Positions 1-5,895 of a stretch of 8,206 nucleotides of DNA are shown in pieces; within the stretch, counting starts at the first letter, position 1; the number at the start of each line of letters is the position of its first letter. Where the stretch lies: positions 1 through 8,206 of the forward strand of contig JAEZKD010000247.1 in assembly GCA_023415655.1 (NCBI GenBank), written 5' to 3'. Under the pieces are notes generated by a model that saw only the letters and a program-made list of their open reading frames with translations, was not told the DNA's origin and made no database searches. This stretch comes from Bacillota bacterium (GTDB lineage: Bacteria > Bacillota > Clostridia > Lachnospirales > Lachnospiraceae). Made by a program: the position numbers and the translations under genes.

Positions 1-114
1 AGGGCTTAACCAAAAAATTTGTTTGTACAATTTCAATGTGAAGTGAAAGAAGTCATTCGATGACTATCCACAGAAGATGTTGGTAAGTATCGAAAAAAGT
101 GAATAAAAAGAGTA
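1..114. other. Left-edge stretch without a recognisable gene
   Basis: All three rightward frames hit a stop within the first 46 bases (stops at 7-9, 39-41 and 44-46). If the terminator that follows belongs to a gene entering from the left, at most about 14 of its last codons are visible, and I cannot tell which frame is used. Nothing else is recognisable here. Confidence 0.5.
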
Positions 115-149
115 AATGAAGTGTGAACTATTCACAACTTCATTTTTTT
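115..149 (+). terminator. Intrinsic terminator of an upstream gene off the left edge
   Basis: The arms AATGAAGT (115-122) and ACTTCATT (137-144) pair fully. They are extended by GTGAA (123-127) with TTCAC (131-135), with one bulged A at 136 and a 3-base loop. The hairpin runs directly into a T tract (143-149). This is the standard Rho-independent form. It points rightward, so it most likely ends transcription of a gene whose coding part lies left of the window. Confidence 0.8.
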
Positions 150-265
150 ATATACTTAGAAATAATATTTTAATTTTTTCAAGCTAAAAACCGTTCCATA
201 GAATACTCAACAATCGATAGAGTAAAGTTATCCTTATAATGAAATTTATGACGTTTATATCTTAG

Positions 266-326
266 AAGAAGGATTACAATATCATGATGCAATGGCATCC
301 TCCAATGATATTGTAATCCTTTTTTG
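266..326 (+). terminator. Long nested hairpin with T tract, terminator-like
   Basis: A perfect 17-bp outer stem pairs 269-285 (core AGGATTACAATATCAT) with 305-321. The loop contains a second perfect hairpin, GATGC (286-290) with GCATC (295-299) around AATG, leaving five unpaired bases (300-304). The 3' arm leads into seven T residues (320-326). This satisfies the rightward intrinsic-terminator pattern, but no gene ends just before it, since a separate terminator already sits at 115-149. It may terminate a short non-coding transcript, insulate the promoter at 451, or be a remnant of a small inverted-repeat element. Terminator-like structure is certain; its job is not. Confidence 0.6.
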
Positions 327-450
327 GAATATAAAAGAGAATGATTATACATTATCCATATTTCAAAAGTGTGCAATCTGCAAAAATAATGCACTACATA
401 CCTCATAATGCAACAAAAAATTAGAAATAAATTAAATATTTATGCATTTG

Positions 451-478
451 TTGACAATAAAAAAAATTGTGATATTGT
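451..478 (+). promoter_or_regulatory. Probable SigA promoter with extended -10 (chemoreceptor leader)
   Basis: A consensus -35 TTGACA (451-456) is followed by a 16-bp spacer and TATTGT (473-478), with TG one base upstream (470-471) giving an extended -10. Transcription would start near 485, leaving a leader of about 320 nt before the receptor start at 809. No other gene lies between, so the receptor is the likely target. I found no good SigD/FliA flagellar-type promoter closer to the gene. Confidence 0.55.
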
Positions 479-796
479 AGGTAATTATATCTCATCTTGT
501 ATTATTAGTTCGTATATATTCTTGTATGATAAGTATCGAAGTAGAAACAACATAGAAGAAAATAGCACAGAAGAAAAAATCAGAGATAATCAGAGAAAAA
601 CAAAAATATTTAAAAAATGAGGAGAAATACGGAACATAAGATAGGAATAAAAGTGAAAGAACAAGCTAAAGTACATAATCTAAGGAATTGAAACTAAATA
701 ACTAAAACTAAAAAACTCAAGATAAACAACATAAGAATAAGTACATAACATAAAGAACATATGAAATACAAGGGGAATAAGAGCAATAAAACAATG

Positions 797-802
797 AGGA
801 GG
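797..802 (+). promoter_or_regulatory. Ribosome binding site that fixes the receptor start at 809
   Basis: AGGAGG lies six bases before the ATG at 809. The in-frame ATG at 761 has no purine-rich site at a proper distance, and the in-frame ATG at 794 immediately abuts this site, so both are poor starts. Confidence 0.85.
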
Positions 803-808
803 AGTCAA

Positions 809-2518
809 ATGAAATTTAAAACAAGGATTATTGGAACCATACTAGCGCTTATACTGCTTAGCGCGATCACCGCAATCGAGGTGACTTCTTATATTGTGAA
901 TATTCAGATTGCAAAGGATTTTGAAGAGAACAACGAATCCACTGCTATTATGTGTTATGAATATTTGAATTTAAAATATGAAGGAGATTGGTCCTTAGTT
1001 GATGGAAAGCTATACAAAGGTGAAACCTGTTTGAATGATAATTATGAAGTGGTGGATGAGTTAAAGGAAAAAACAGGACATTCAATTACAATCTTTGCAG
1101 GTGATACTAGAGTAACTACGAACGTAGAAGAGAATGGACAAAGAATCGTTGGAACAAAAGCTTCGAGCAAAATTGTTGAAACAGTATTACATAAAGGAGA
1201 AGTATTTAAGGGAATCACAACGGTAGCAAAAGAAGAGCTTGAAACAGTTTATATGCCAATTAAAGATGCTAATAATGAAACAATTGGTATGTTTTTCATC
1301 GGTACAACAAGGGTAACGATGACGCAAGAAGAGCTATTTCAAACACTAATGATTATTAATGTATTATGCTTATGTTGCATAGGTATTATAGTTTGGACCT
1401 CCATCTATCTCAATCGGATTCTAAAGACTATAAAGTCCAATGTACAACAGTTAGATAACATGAGCCAAAAAGACTTTACCACTAAAATAGATAAGAAATT
1501 ATTGAAACGTAAGGATGAATTTGGATTAATATCATCAGCTGCTGCAACGATGCAAAAAATTGTTGGAAATACAGTAACACAAATTCGACAATCCTCCGAT
1601 GATATGAATTTGTCAATCGTGGAATCTTCTTATGCCACGGAAAGTCTCTCAGAATCGATGGTGACTATCTCAGCACTAACCCAGGATCTAGCTTCAAACT
1701 TTGAAGAAACAGCAGCTTCTACAGAAGAGATCAATGCAGCGGTCTATGAAGTTCAGGAAGCAGTTAGAACAGTTGCTAAGAAAGTAAAAGATAGTGAAAT
1801 CCAGGCGAAACAAAGTGAAGAAAAGTCATTAGAAGTAAAAAATAGTGCAAAGAAATCAATGGATGAGACTATAGCAATGATACAAGATAACAGAGAGATG
1901 GTCATCAGTGCGATTGAACAATCTAAGAGCATTGAAAAAATCAGTAAGTTATCAGACACCATCCTAGATATCGCATCAGAGACCAATCTTCTTTCGTTGA
2001 ATGCAACCATTGAAGCAGCTCGTGCTGGAGAGAATGGAAGAAGTTTTGCGATAGTAGCGAATCAAATTAAGAGATTATCCGAATCTTCTCAAAATGCTGT
2101 CACGGAGATTCAGTTAGTTGTAAAAGAAGTAACAGAGTCAGTGGAGCACCTGGCTACAACAACGAAGCAGATACTTGACTTTATTGATAGGAAGGTAACA
2201 CCTGATTATGAGATTTTAGAAAGTACGGGAGAAGAATACTATCAATCTACGATGTATTTTACGCAGGTATTAAGTGATATTAGTCAGACCTCGGATCGGT
2301 TATTGAATCATGTAAATGCAATTACAAGCTCAATTTCTGAAGTGACCAAGGCAACCACTGCTAATTCAGCAGGTGTAACTGAATTAGCAACCAGTTTGGA
2401 AGAGATTGATCAGGCTGCAGATTCTCTAGCCCAAGTAATGAAACATACAAAGTTGATTTCTGATCAGTTAGAAGAACTTTCAGAGACATTTAAGACCGTT
2501 GATACGGTAGAAGAATAA
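809..2518 (+). CDS. Methyl-accepting chemotaxis protein with single Cache sensor domain
   Basis: This 569-residue transmembrane chemoreceptor binds an extracellular signal and controls CheA kinase and so swimming. Visible parts in order: a membrane segment (about 7-29), an extracellular domain (about 35-175), a second membrane segment (about 179-203), a HAMP linker (about 203-256) and a long coiled-coil signalling domain (about 260-560). The outer domain has the FAGDTRVTT, GQRIVGTKAS and GMFFIGTTR stretches typical of single-Cache (sCache_3-like) receptors of Firmicutes. The signalling tip at 391-417 is close to the universal receptor hairpin, with ETNLLSLNA and IEAARAGE. There is no C-terminal CheR-tethering pentapeptide. 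Start 809 is chosen from the AGGAGG site; an upstream ATG at 761 would add 16 basic residues. It stands alone in its transcription unit, as orphan receptors often do. The ligand cannot be read from sequence; Cache domains commonly bind small organic acids or amino acids. Confidence 0.93.
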   Translation: MKFKTRIIGTILALILLSAITAIEVTSYIVNIQIAKDFEENNESTAIMCYEYLNLKYEGDWSLVDGKLYKGETCLNDNYEVVDELKEKTGHSITIFAGDTRVTTNVEENGQRIVGTKASSKIVETVLHKGEVFKGITTVAKEELETVYMPIKDANNETIGMFFIGTTRVTMTQEELFQTLMIINVLCLCCIGIIVWTSIYLNRILKTIKSNVQQLDNMSQKDFTTKIDKKLLKRKDEFGLISSAAATMQKIVGNTVTQIRQSSDDMNLSIVESSYATESLSESMVTISALTQDLASNFEETAASTEEINAAVYEVQEAVRTVAKKVKDSEIQAKQSEEKSLEVKNSAKKSMDETIAMIQDNREMVISAIEQSKSIEKISKLSDTILDIASETNLLSLNATIEAARAGENGRSFAIVANQIKRLSESSQNAVTEIQLVVKEVTESVEHLATTTKQILDFIDRKVTPDYEILESTGEEYYQSTMYFTQVLSDISQTSDRLLNHVNAITSSISEVTKATTANSAGVTELATSLEEIDQAADSLAQVMKHTKLISDQLEELSETFKTVDTVEE

Positions 2519-2523
2519 TGCAT

Positions 2524-2619
2524 AAAAAATGCTATGGGCACACCATGAGGTGTAATACCCACTATAAGTTATTAGTTAACTTTAACTTATGGGATTCCTC
2601 ATGGAACCATAGCTTTTTT
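2524..2619. terminator. Long four-helix hairpin, bidirectional terminator between converging genes
   Basis: Four stacked helices can be read: the A run 2524-2529 with the T run 2614-2619 plus GCTATGG (2531-2537) with CCATAGC (2607-2613); CCATGAGG (2543-2550) with CCTCATGG (2597-2604); AAT and CCC (2554-2560) with GGGATT (2591-2596); and ATAAGTT (2564-2570) with AACTTAT (2584-2590). The plus strand ends in six T residues and the minus strand also ends in six. It begins five bases after the receptor stop and faces the end of the kinase gene, so it can stop both transcripts. It is much longer than a usual terminator. Confidence 0.8.
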
Positions 2620-2626
2620 ATTCATG

Positions 2627-2657
2627 ACAAGTGAGGCAGCTTGCTGGCTCATCTTGT
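2627..2657 (-). other. Small imperfect stem-loop in the kinase 3' untranslated region
   Basis: ACAAG and TGAG (2627-2635) pair with CTCA and CTTGT (2648-2657), and CAG (2637-2639) pairs with CTG (2644-2646) over a CTTG loop; there is one bulge and one mismatch. No T tract follows on either strand, so it is not a terminator itself. It would lie between the kinase stop codon and the long hairpin at 2524-2619 and may protect the mRNA end. Confidence 0.35.
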
Positions 2658-2689
2658 TGAAAGGAAGGATACAAAGATACTCTTACTTT

Positions 2690-4876
2690 TTAATCTTGTT
2701 TCATCGACCAAAGGGGAAGACTAACGATTGCCTTAAATAGATCCCCATCTACTTTCAACTCAAAGATACCATCCTGAAGAGAAGTAAGGCTATTCGCAAT
2801 GGATAAACCTAAACCGCTCCCTTCGCTGCTACGTGATATATCTCCTCGCACAAAACGTTCAATTAGCTCATCGCTACGTATACCTAATTGATTGGCTGAG
2901 ATATTCATGACCTCGAGTTGAATAAAATGTTCTTTGGACTCTAATCTTATGTAAACTCTTGTATGGTTGAGAGCATATTTGCATACGTTTGACAATAAAT
3001 TCTCAATAATTCGAAAGGTACTTCTACCGTCCGCGAAGATATATAATTCGTCGGATTCTGTTTGTAGGATAGGTTCTAAGTGATGTTCCTGTAAGCGATC
3101 CTCGTATTCTCCAATGGATTGTCGAACTAATTCGACAAAGTTTAGTTTTTCAGGATGCAGAATGACTGCTCCAGCAGAGGCTTTGGAGGCCTCAACCAAA
3201 TCCTCGATGAGAGTTTTTAGTCGCCAGGACTTTTCTGTCAAAATTCTTAAATATTTTTGTGAGGTTTCATCCGCAATGTTTTGTTTCTTTAATAAATCGA
3301 CATAATTAATGATAGAAGTTAACGGAGTTTTAATGTCATGAGATACATTAGTAATTAATTCTGTTTTTAATCGTTCACTTTTAATTTGATCCTCGACAGC
3401 CTTAGAAAAGCCAGTACGTATGTTATTAATATCATTTGCTAGCTGATTGATTGGTGGTGTTAGATTCTCTGATGGGATAGTTGCATTTAAATCACCAGCG
3501 ACAATATCTCGGGTATTATGTATTACCTTCGTGATATCACAATAAAATTTTAGAAAGTATAAGGCAAGGCAAAGGATCAATAGCATTAAAATAAGCAGAT
3601 ACAGAACTGGATCGTGGTGAAACATTAGATAGCTAAATAGTTGAGAGAGCCCAAATACAATTAATACTAGCACTAAATAAATGCTTGCTCTTGGATTCAC
3701 TTTGACTGCTTGCTTCCAGTCACGTATCGTTTTGTTAATTTTTCTAGTGAGTTGAACCAAAAGTAAGTTGGAGAAAAAACAATGCGCTTTCAATCTTTTG
3801 ACAATCGTAGTAAGTAATAGTGCCAAAAAGAGATATACATTGGTATAAGCCCACAAATATATCAGCAGTAAATGCTGCGTAAAAATACTCGAAATGATAT
3901 GAGTGATAAGATAGGATGGTATAAATAGTAGCATTATTGCTAGGAAGGTTGGTTCTAAGTAACAGCGATCGAAGGCATTTAACGTAATTCCATCCATACC
4001 TGATTTATGTCCAGCACAACATAGGAATAAGATAGCACAAATCAGACAGATAGTTAGGCTAATCGGACAAGCCAACAAAGCAACTTCATACTTGTCATAA
4101 GCAGTATTAAATTCTGTCGATAAATGTGTAAATTCATCCCTTTCCATGCTTAAACCAGGCTCGAAGAAGGTATATACAATGTAGTTATTGGTCTGTGTGG
4201 AAGGCTGTAACGTTACTTCTTTACGAATACTTTCATCCTCGAGTGATGGGAAATACTTGCTTAAAAAGTTTATGCACCAATTGATACCCGAATCCTCTGC
4301 AAATTGATAGGAGTCGCTTGAGATGTTTGTCGAATAGAGTGAGTTATTCGTTGTAAGCATTAAATAAGCAGACTTTTTAGTTATATTCTTTAGATAATCC
4401 TCTAGAATCTCAGTAGTGATCATAGATTCTGTTTCGAGTAAGTGTTTAAAGTGTGGACTATAGAAAAACTCATTCGTATTCAAATTCTTAACATAATAAA
4501 AAAAATGTTTGGTATCAATATTGAGTAGTCGATTGTAATATTCAAAGCTATCTTGTGTGAATTCATAGACACTATTCGAGGGTTTTAAATTTCCTTCCGC
4601 ATTCCCACTTAATACGGAGACAAGGTCTGAGGAAGAGTAGATACTAGTTGGATCAGTGACAAAGCCAGCCTCTCTTTGCTTTACATAGACACATACACGC
4701 TGTATATATTTGAGATAAAGATCACGAAAGGCTGAGGTTTGTTCCAGGGTTTTTGAGGAGAAGGTCTCATGGAATTGTATGAGCTGAAAGGATTCATATG
4801 CAGATATTAAACCACTGCTAAAGGATATTACCAATAGGAATAACTTTATGAGCAACGAATTTTTTATTTTTTTCAT
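2690..4876 (-). CDS. Membrane sensor histidine kinase, multi-pass, VanS-like C-terminus
   Basis: This 728-residue sensor autophosphorylates a histidine using ATP and passes the phosphate to the response regulator encoded just upstream. Predicted layout: membrane segment 8-27, a large extracellular part (about 30-263), membrane segments near 264-288, 309-330, 334-357, 398-419 and 423-444, a HAMP-like linker (about 445-500), the HisKA dimerisation helix with SHDIKTPLT and phospho-acceptor His513, then the ATPase domain. In the latter the N box is around NLLSN (626-630) and the G2 box GSGLG lies at 686-690 after ERFVRGD. The G1 motif DxGxG is missing: Asn658 (in MNIS) stands where Asp is expected. 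This Asn form is seen in a Firmicutes kinase subgroup, so the kinase is probably active. The N-terminal domain matches no ligand-binding family I recognise. Start 4876 has AAGGAG just before it. The signal is unknown. Confidence 0.93.
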   Translation of the reverse strand: MKKIKNSLLIKLFLLVISFSSGLISAYESFQLIQFHETFSSKTLEQTSAFRDLYLKYIQRVCVYVKQREAGFVTDPTSIYSSSDLVSVLSGNAEGNLKPSNSVYEFTQDSFEYYNRLLNIDTKHFFYYVKNLNTNEFFYSPHFKHLLETESMITTEILEDYLKNITKKSAYLMLTTNNSLYSTNISSDSYQFAEDSGINWCINFLSKYFPSLEDESIRKEVTLQPSTQTNNYIVYTFFEPGLSMERDEFTHLSTEFNTAYDKYEVALLACPISLTICLICAILFLCCAGHKSGMDGITLNAFDRCYLEPTFLAIMLLFIPSYLITHIISSIFTQHLLLIYLWAYTNVYLFLALLLTTIVKRLKAHCFFSNLLLVQLTRKINKTIRDWKQAVKVNPRASIYLVLVLIVFGLSQLFSYLMFHHDPVLYLLILMLLILCLALYFLKFYCDITKVIHNTRDIVAGDLNATIPSENLTPPINQLANDINNIRTGFSKAVEDQIKSERLKTELITNVSHDIKTPLTSIINYVDLLKKQNIADETSQKYLRILTEKSWRLKTLIEDLVEASKASAGAVILHPEKLNFVELVRQSIGEYEDRLQEHHLEPILQTESDELYIFADGRSTFRIIENLLSNVCKYALNHTRVYIRLESKEHFIQLEVMNISANQLGIRSDELIERFVRGDISRSSEGSGLGLSIANSLTSLQDGIFELKVDGDLFKAIVSLPLWSMKQD

Positions 4877-4887
4877 AGGTCTCCTTA
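4877..4887 (-). promoter_or_regulatory. Stop codon / ribosome binding site overlap coupling regulator and kinase
   Basis: On the minus strand the regulator stop TAA (4887-4885) is part of TAAGGAG, which is the kinase ribosome binding site; the kinase ATG follows eight bases after the stop. Ribosomes ending the regulator would be placed to start the kinase, so the two should be made in linked amounts. Confidence 0.8.
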
Positions 4888-5583
4888 ATCATAATTTTCA
4901 ATCTTATAGCCAATTCCCCAGGCTACTTTTAGATATTTTGGTTCCTTTGGATTGATTTCAATTTTCTCTCTGATGTGTCGAATATGTACTGCAACAATGT
5001 TATCAACTCCAAAGGAAGGTTCATTCCAAATCAATTCATAGATTTCTGAGATCGAGAATACTTTTCCTTTATTCTTAACAAGAAGCTTTAGTAGATTAAA
5101 CTCAATTGGAGTTAGCTTTACTAAATTGCCATCCACAGTCACTTCCTTTGTATCATCATTGATAATAAGACCACCAGAGGAAAACAGGTTATGATTCATT
5201 GCATCAATATTACCAAGCTGTGTATACCGACGCAGGGATGATTTTACCCGTGCTAGTAATTCTAATGGATTAAATGGTTTCGTAATATAATCATCAGCAC
5301 CGATATTAAGACCTAAGACCTTATCACAATCCTCTGATTTTGCGGATAAAAAGATAATTGGCAATGTATTATTCATTTCACGAAGCTTCATGGTTGTCCG
5401 AATTCCATTCATCTCAGGCATCATGATATCTAACAAAAGTAAATGAATGGTCTCTCGTTGAATGAGATCTAGAGCCTGCAGACCTGTATAAGCTTTCATT
5501 ACACGATATCCCTCACCAGAAAGATAAATCTCTATTGCATCAACAATATCTCTATCGTCATCACATACTAATATAGTATACAT
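4885..5583 (-). CDS. OmpR/PhoB-family response regulator
   Basis: This 232-residue DNA-binding regulator is the likely partner of the kinase encoded 8 nt downstream. The receiver domain (1 to about 118) has the acidic pair Asp8-Asp9, phospho-acceptor Asp52 in LLLLDIMMPEMNG, the switch Ser80 and the invariant Lys102 in TKPF. The winged-helix effector domain (about 135-230) shows LTPIEFNLLKLL, the VDNIVAVHIRHIREKI recognition region and a C-terminal GIGYKIE hairpin, all typical of OmpR-type transcription factors and closest in feel to the VanR/PhoP group of Firmicutes. Length is normal for the family. AGGAGG (5594-5589) lies five bases before the ATG. It is the first gene of its operon and diverges from gdhA. 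No target gene is obvious, but the two phased repeats at 5605-5635 could be an autoregulatory site. Confidence 0.95.
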   Translation of the reverse strand: MYTILVCDDDRDIVDAIEIYLSGEGYRVMKAYTGLQALDLIQRETIHLLLLDIMMPEMNGIRTTMKLREMNNTLPIIFLSAKSEDCDKVLGLNIGADDYITKPFNPLELLARVKSSLRRYTQLGNIDAMNHNLFSSGGLIINDDTKEVTVDGNLVKLTPIEFNLLKLLVKNKGKVFSISEIYELIWNEPSFGVDNIVAVHIRHIREKIEINPKEPKYLKVAWGIGYKIENYD

Positions 5584-5604
5584 ATTAACCTCCTAAATAA
5601 CATA

Positions 5605-5635
5605 ATTCATTTAAATCATATCATAAATTCATTAA
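5605..5635. repeat. Two direct repeats 22 bp apart, possible regulator binding site
   Basis: ATTCATTTA (5605-5613) and ATTCATTAA (5627-5635) share eight of nine bases, start to start 22 bp, or about two helical turns. They flank the candidate -10 of the two-component operon. OmpR-family regulators usually bind phased direct repeats, so self-regulation is possible. In DNA this AT-rich such words also arise by chance. Confidence 0.3.
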
Positions 5636-5642
5636 TTTTCCA
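5615..5642 (-). promoter_or_regulatory. Candidate promoter of the two-component operon
   Basis: On the minus strand TGGAAA (5642-5637) and TATGAT (5620-5615) are separated by 16 bp, which would start RNA about 25 bases before the regulator gene. A second overlapping TATGAT lies at 5625-5620. An alternative perfect TATAAT lies at 5667-5662, but its -35 is poor (TTCTAC at 17 bp). I cannot decide between them. Confidence 0.35.
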
Positions 5643-5709
5643 TCACATAAATAGTTAAGAAATTATAAAGAATGCAGTGACTTAGTAGAAAAAGTACGAA
5701 AGAAAATAG

Positions 5710-5739
5710 TTGACTTTTGTCAAAATCTTCATATATAAT
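5710..5739 (+). promoter_or_regulatory. gdhA promoter P1, with palindrome over the -35
   Basis: TTGACT (5710-5715), an 18-bp spacer and a perfect TATAAT (5734-5739) make a good SigA promoter, with RNA starting near 5746 and a leader of about 150 nt. The -35 lies inside the perfect inverted repeat TTGACTTTTGTCAA (5710-5723), which could be an operator for a dimeric regulator. Confidence 0.65.
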
Positions 5740-5757
5740 ATTTACTGAGCAAAGACA

Positions 5758-5806
5758 AGGGCGTAGTTGTGTTTATTTACTGCACCTTTTTTTATTGCTT
5801 TTTTTT
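5758..5806 (+). promoter_or_regulatory. Weak hairpin and T tracts in the gdhA leader, possible attenuator
   Basis: AGG and GC (5758-5762) can pair with GC and CCT (5782-5787), with AGT (5765-5767) pairing to ACT (5779-5781), bulges between them. The 3' arm runs into seven T residues (5787-5793), followed by another eight (5799-5806). RNA from P1 would pass through this before reaching the gene. The stem is short and bulged, so termination would be partial at best. Confidence 0.25.
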
Positions 5807-5807
5807 G

Positions 5808-5848
5808 TGTTATGATAACAATAAGGTATCTGGGATGAAGCCTTATTG
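5808..5848 (+). promoter_or_regulatory. Possible second gdhA promoter and 5'-end hairpin
   Basis: TGTTATGAT (5808-5816) is an extended -10 without a convincing -35 (the region upstream is nearly all T). RNA would begin near 5822, at the base of a perfect 8-bp hairpin, CAATAAGG (5819-5826) with CCTTATTG (5841-5848) and a 14-base loop. No T tract follows, so this is not a terminator; a stem at or near the 5' end could stabilise the mRNA. Confidence 0.3.
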
Positions 5849-5895
5849 GAACAGGGATGACAAACCTAATATTTAGTAAAAAAGGAGAGACAGTC

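Larger units (their letters stand above)
150..808. other. Long non-coding intergenic region upstream of the chemoreceptor
   Basis: About 660 bases carry no gene I can support. Very AT-rich DNA gives short chance open frames on both strands (179-406 minus, 408-620 plus). Neither has a ribosome binding site, and one runs through the hairpin at 266-326 while the other contains the promoter at 451-478. From about 586 to 790 the rightward strand is A-rich and G/T-poor, with repeated short words such as ACTAAA and ACATAA, so it should form little RNA structure. It looks like a long untranslated leader of the chemoreceptor gene. I saw no conserved cyclic-di-GMP riboswitch core in it. Confidence 0.6.

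Noticed and set aside
325..352. Possible promoter TTGGAA with TATACA at 16 bp
   Set aside because: Both boxes are only partial matches and the AT-rich background yields such pairs by chance; the 451-478 promoter is much better.
179..406. Minus-strand open frame of 75 codons in the left intergenic region
   Set aside because: It has no ribosome binding site, runs through both arms of the perfect hairpin at 266-326 and resembles no family I know. Its last 26 codons could be a gene remnant, but this cannot be supported.
408..620. Plus-strand open frame of 70 codons before the chemoreceptor
   Set aside because: No ribosome binding site precedes the ATG, the composition is simply that of AT-rich leader DNA, and the strongest promoter in the region lies inside it.
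695..725. Flagellar-type (SigD/FliA) promoter before the receptor, from TAAA and GATAA words
   Set aside because: No TAAA lies 15-16 bases before the GATAA word, and the GCC part of the -10 is absent.
485..760. Cyclic-di-GMP riboswitch, often found before clostridial chemoreceptors
   Set aside because: The leader is A-rich and lacks the paired helices and conserved core of the GEMM classes.
761..808. Upstream ATG extending the chemoreceptor by 16 residues
   Set aside because: No ribosome binding site at 761, while AGGAGG stands six bases before 809 and the membrane segment begins normally from there.
5695..5723. Minus-strand TTGACA at 5723-5718 as a regulator promoter
   Set aside because: No acceptable -10 lies 16-18 bp downstream; the match comes from the palindrome over the gdhA -35.
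5857..5895. Upstream ATG extending gdhA by 13 residues
   Set aside because: The extension is unlike the family N-terminus, and AAGGAG lies at the right distance from 5896.
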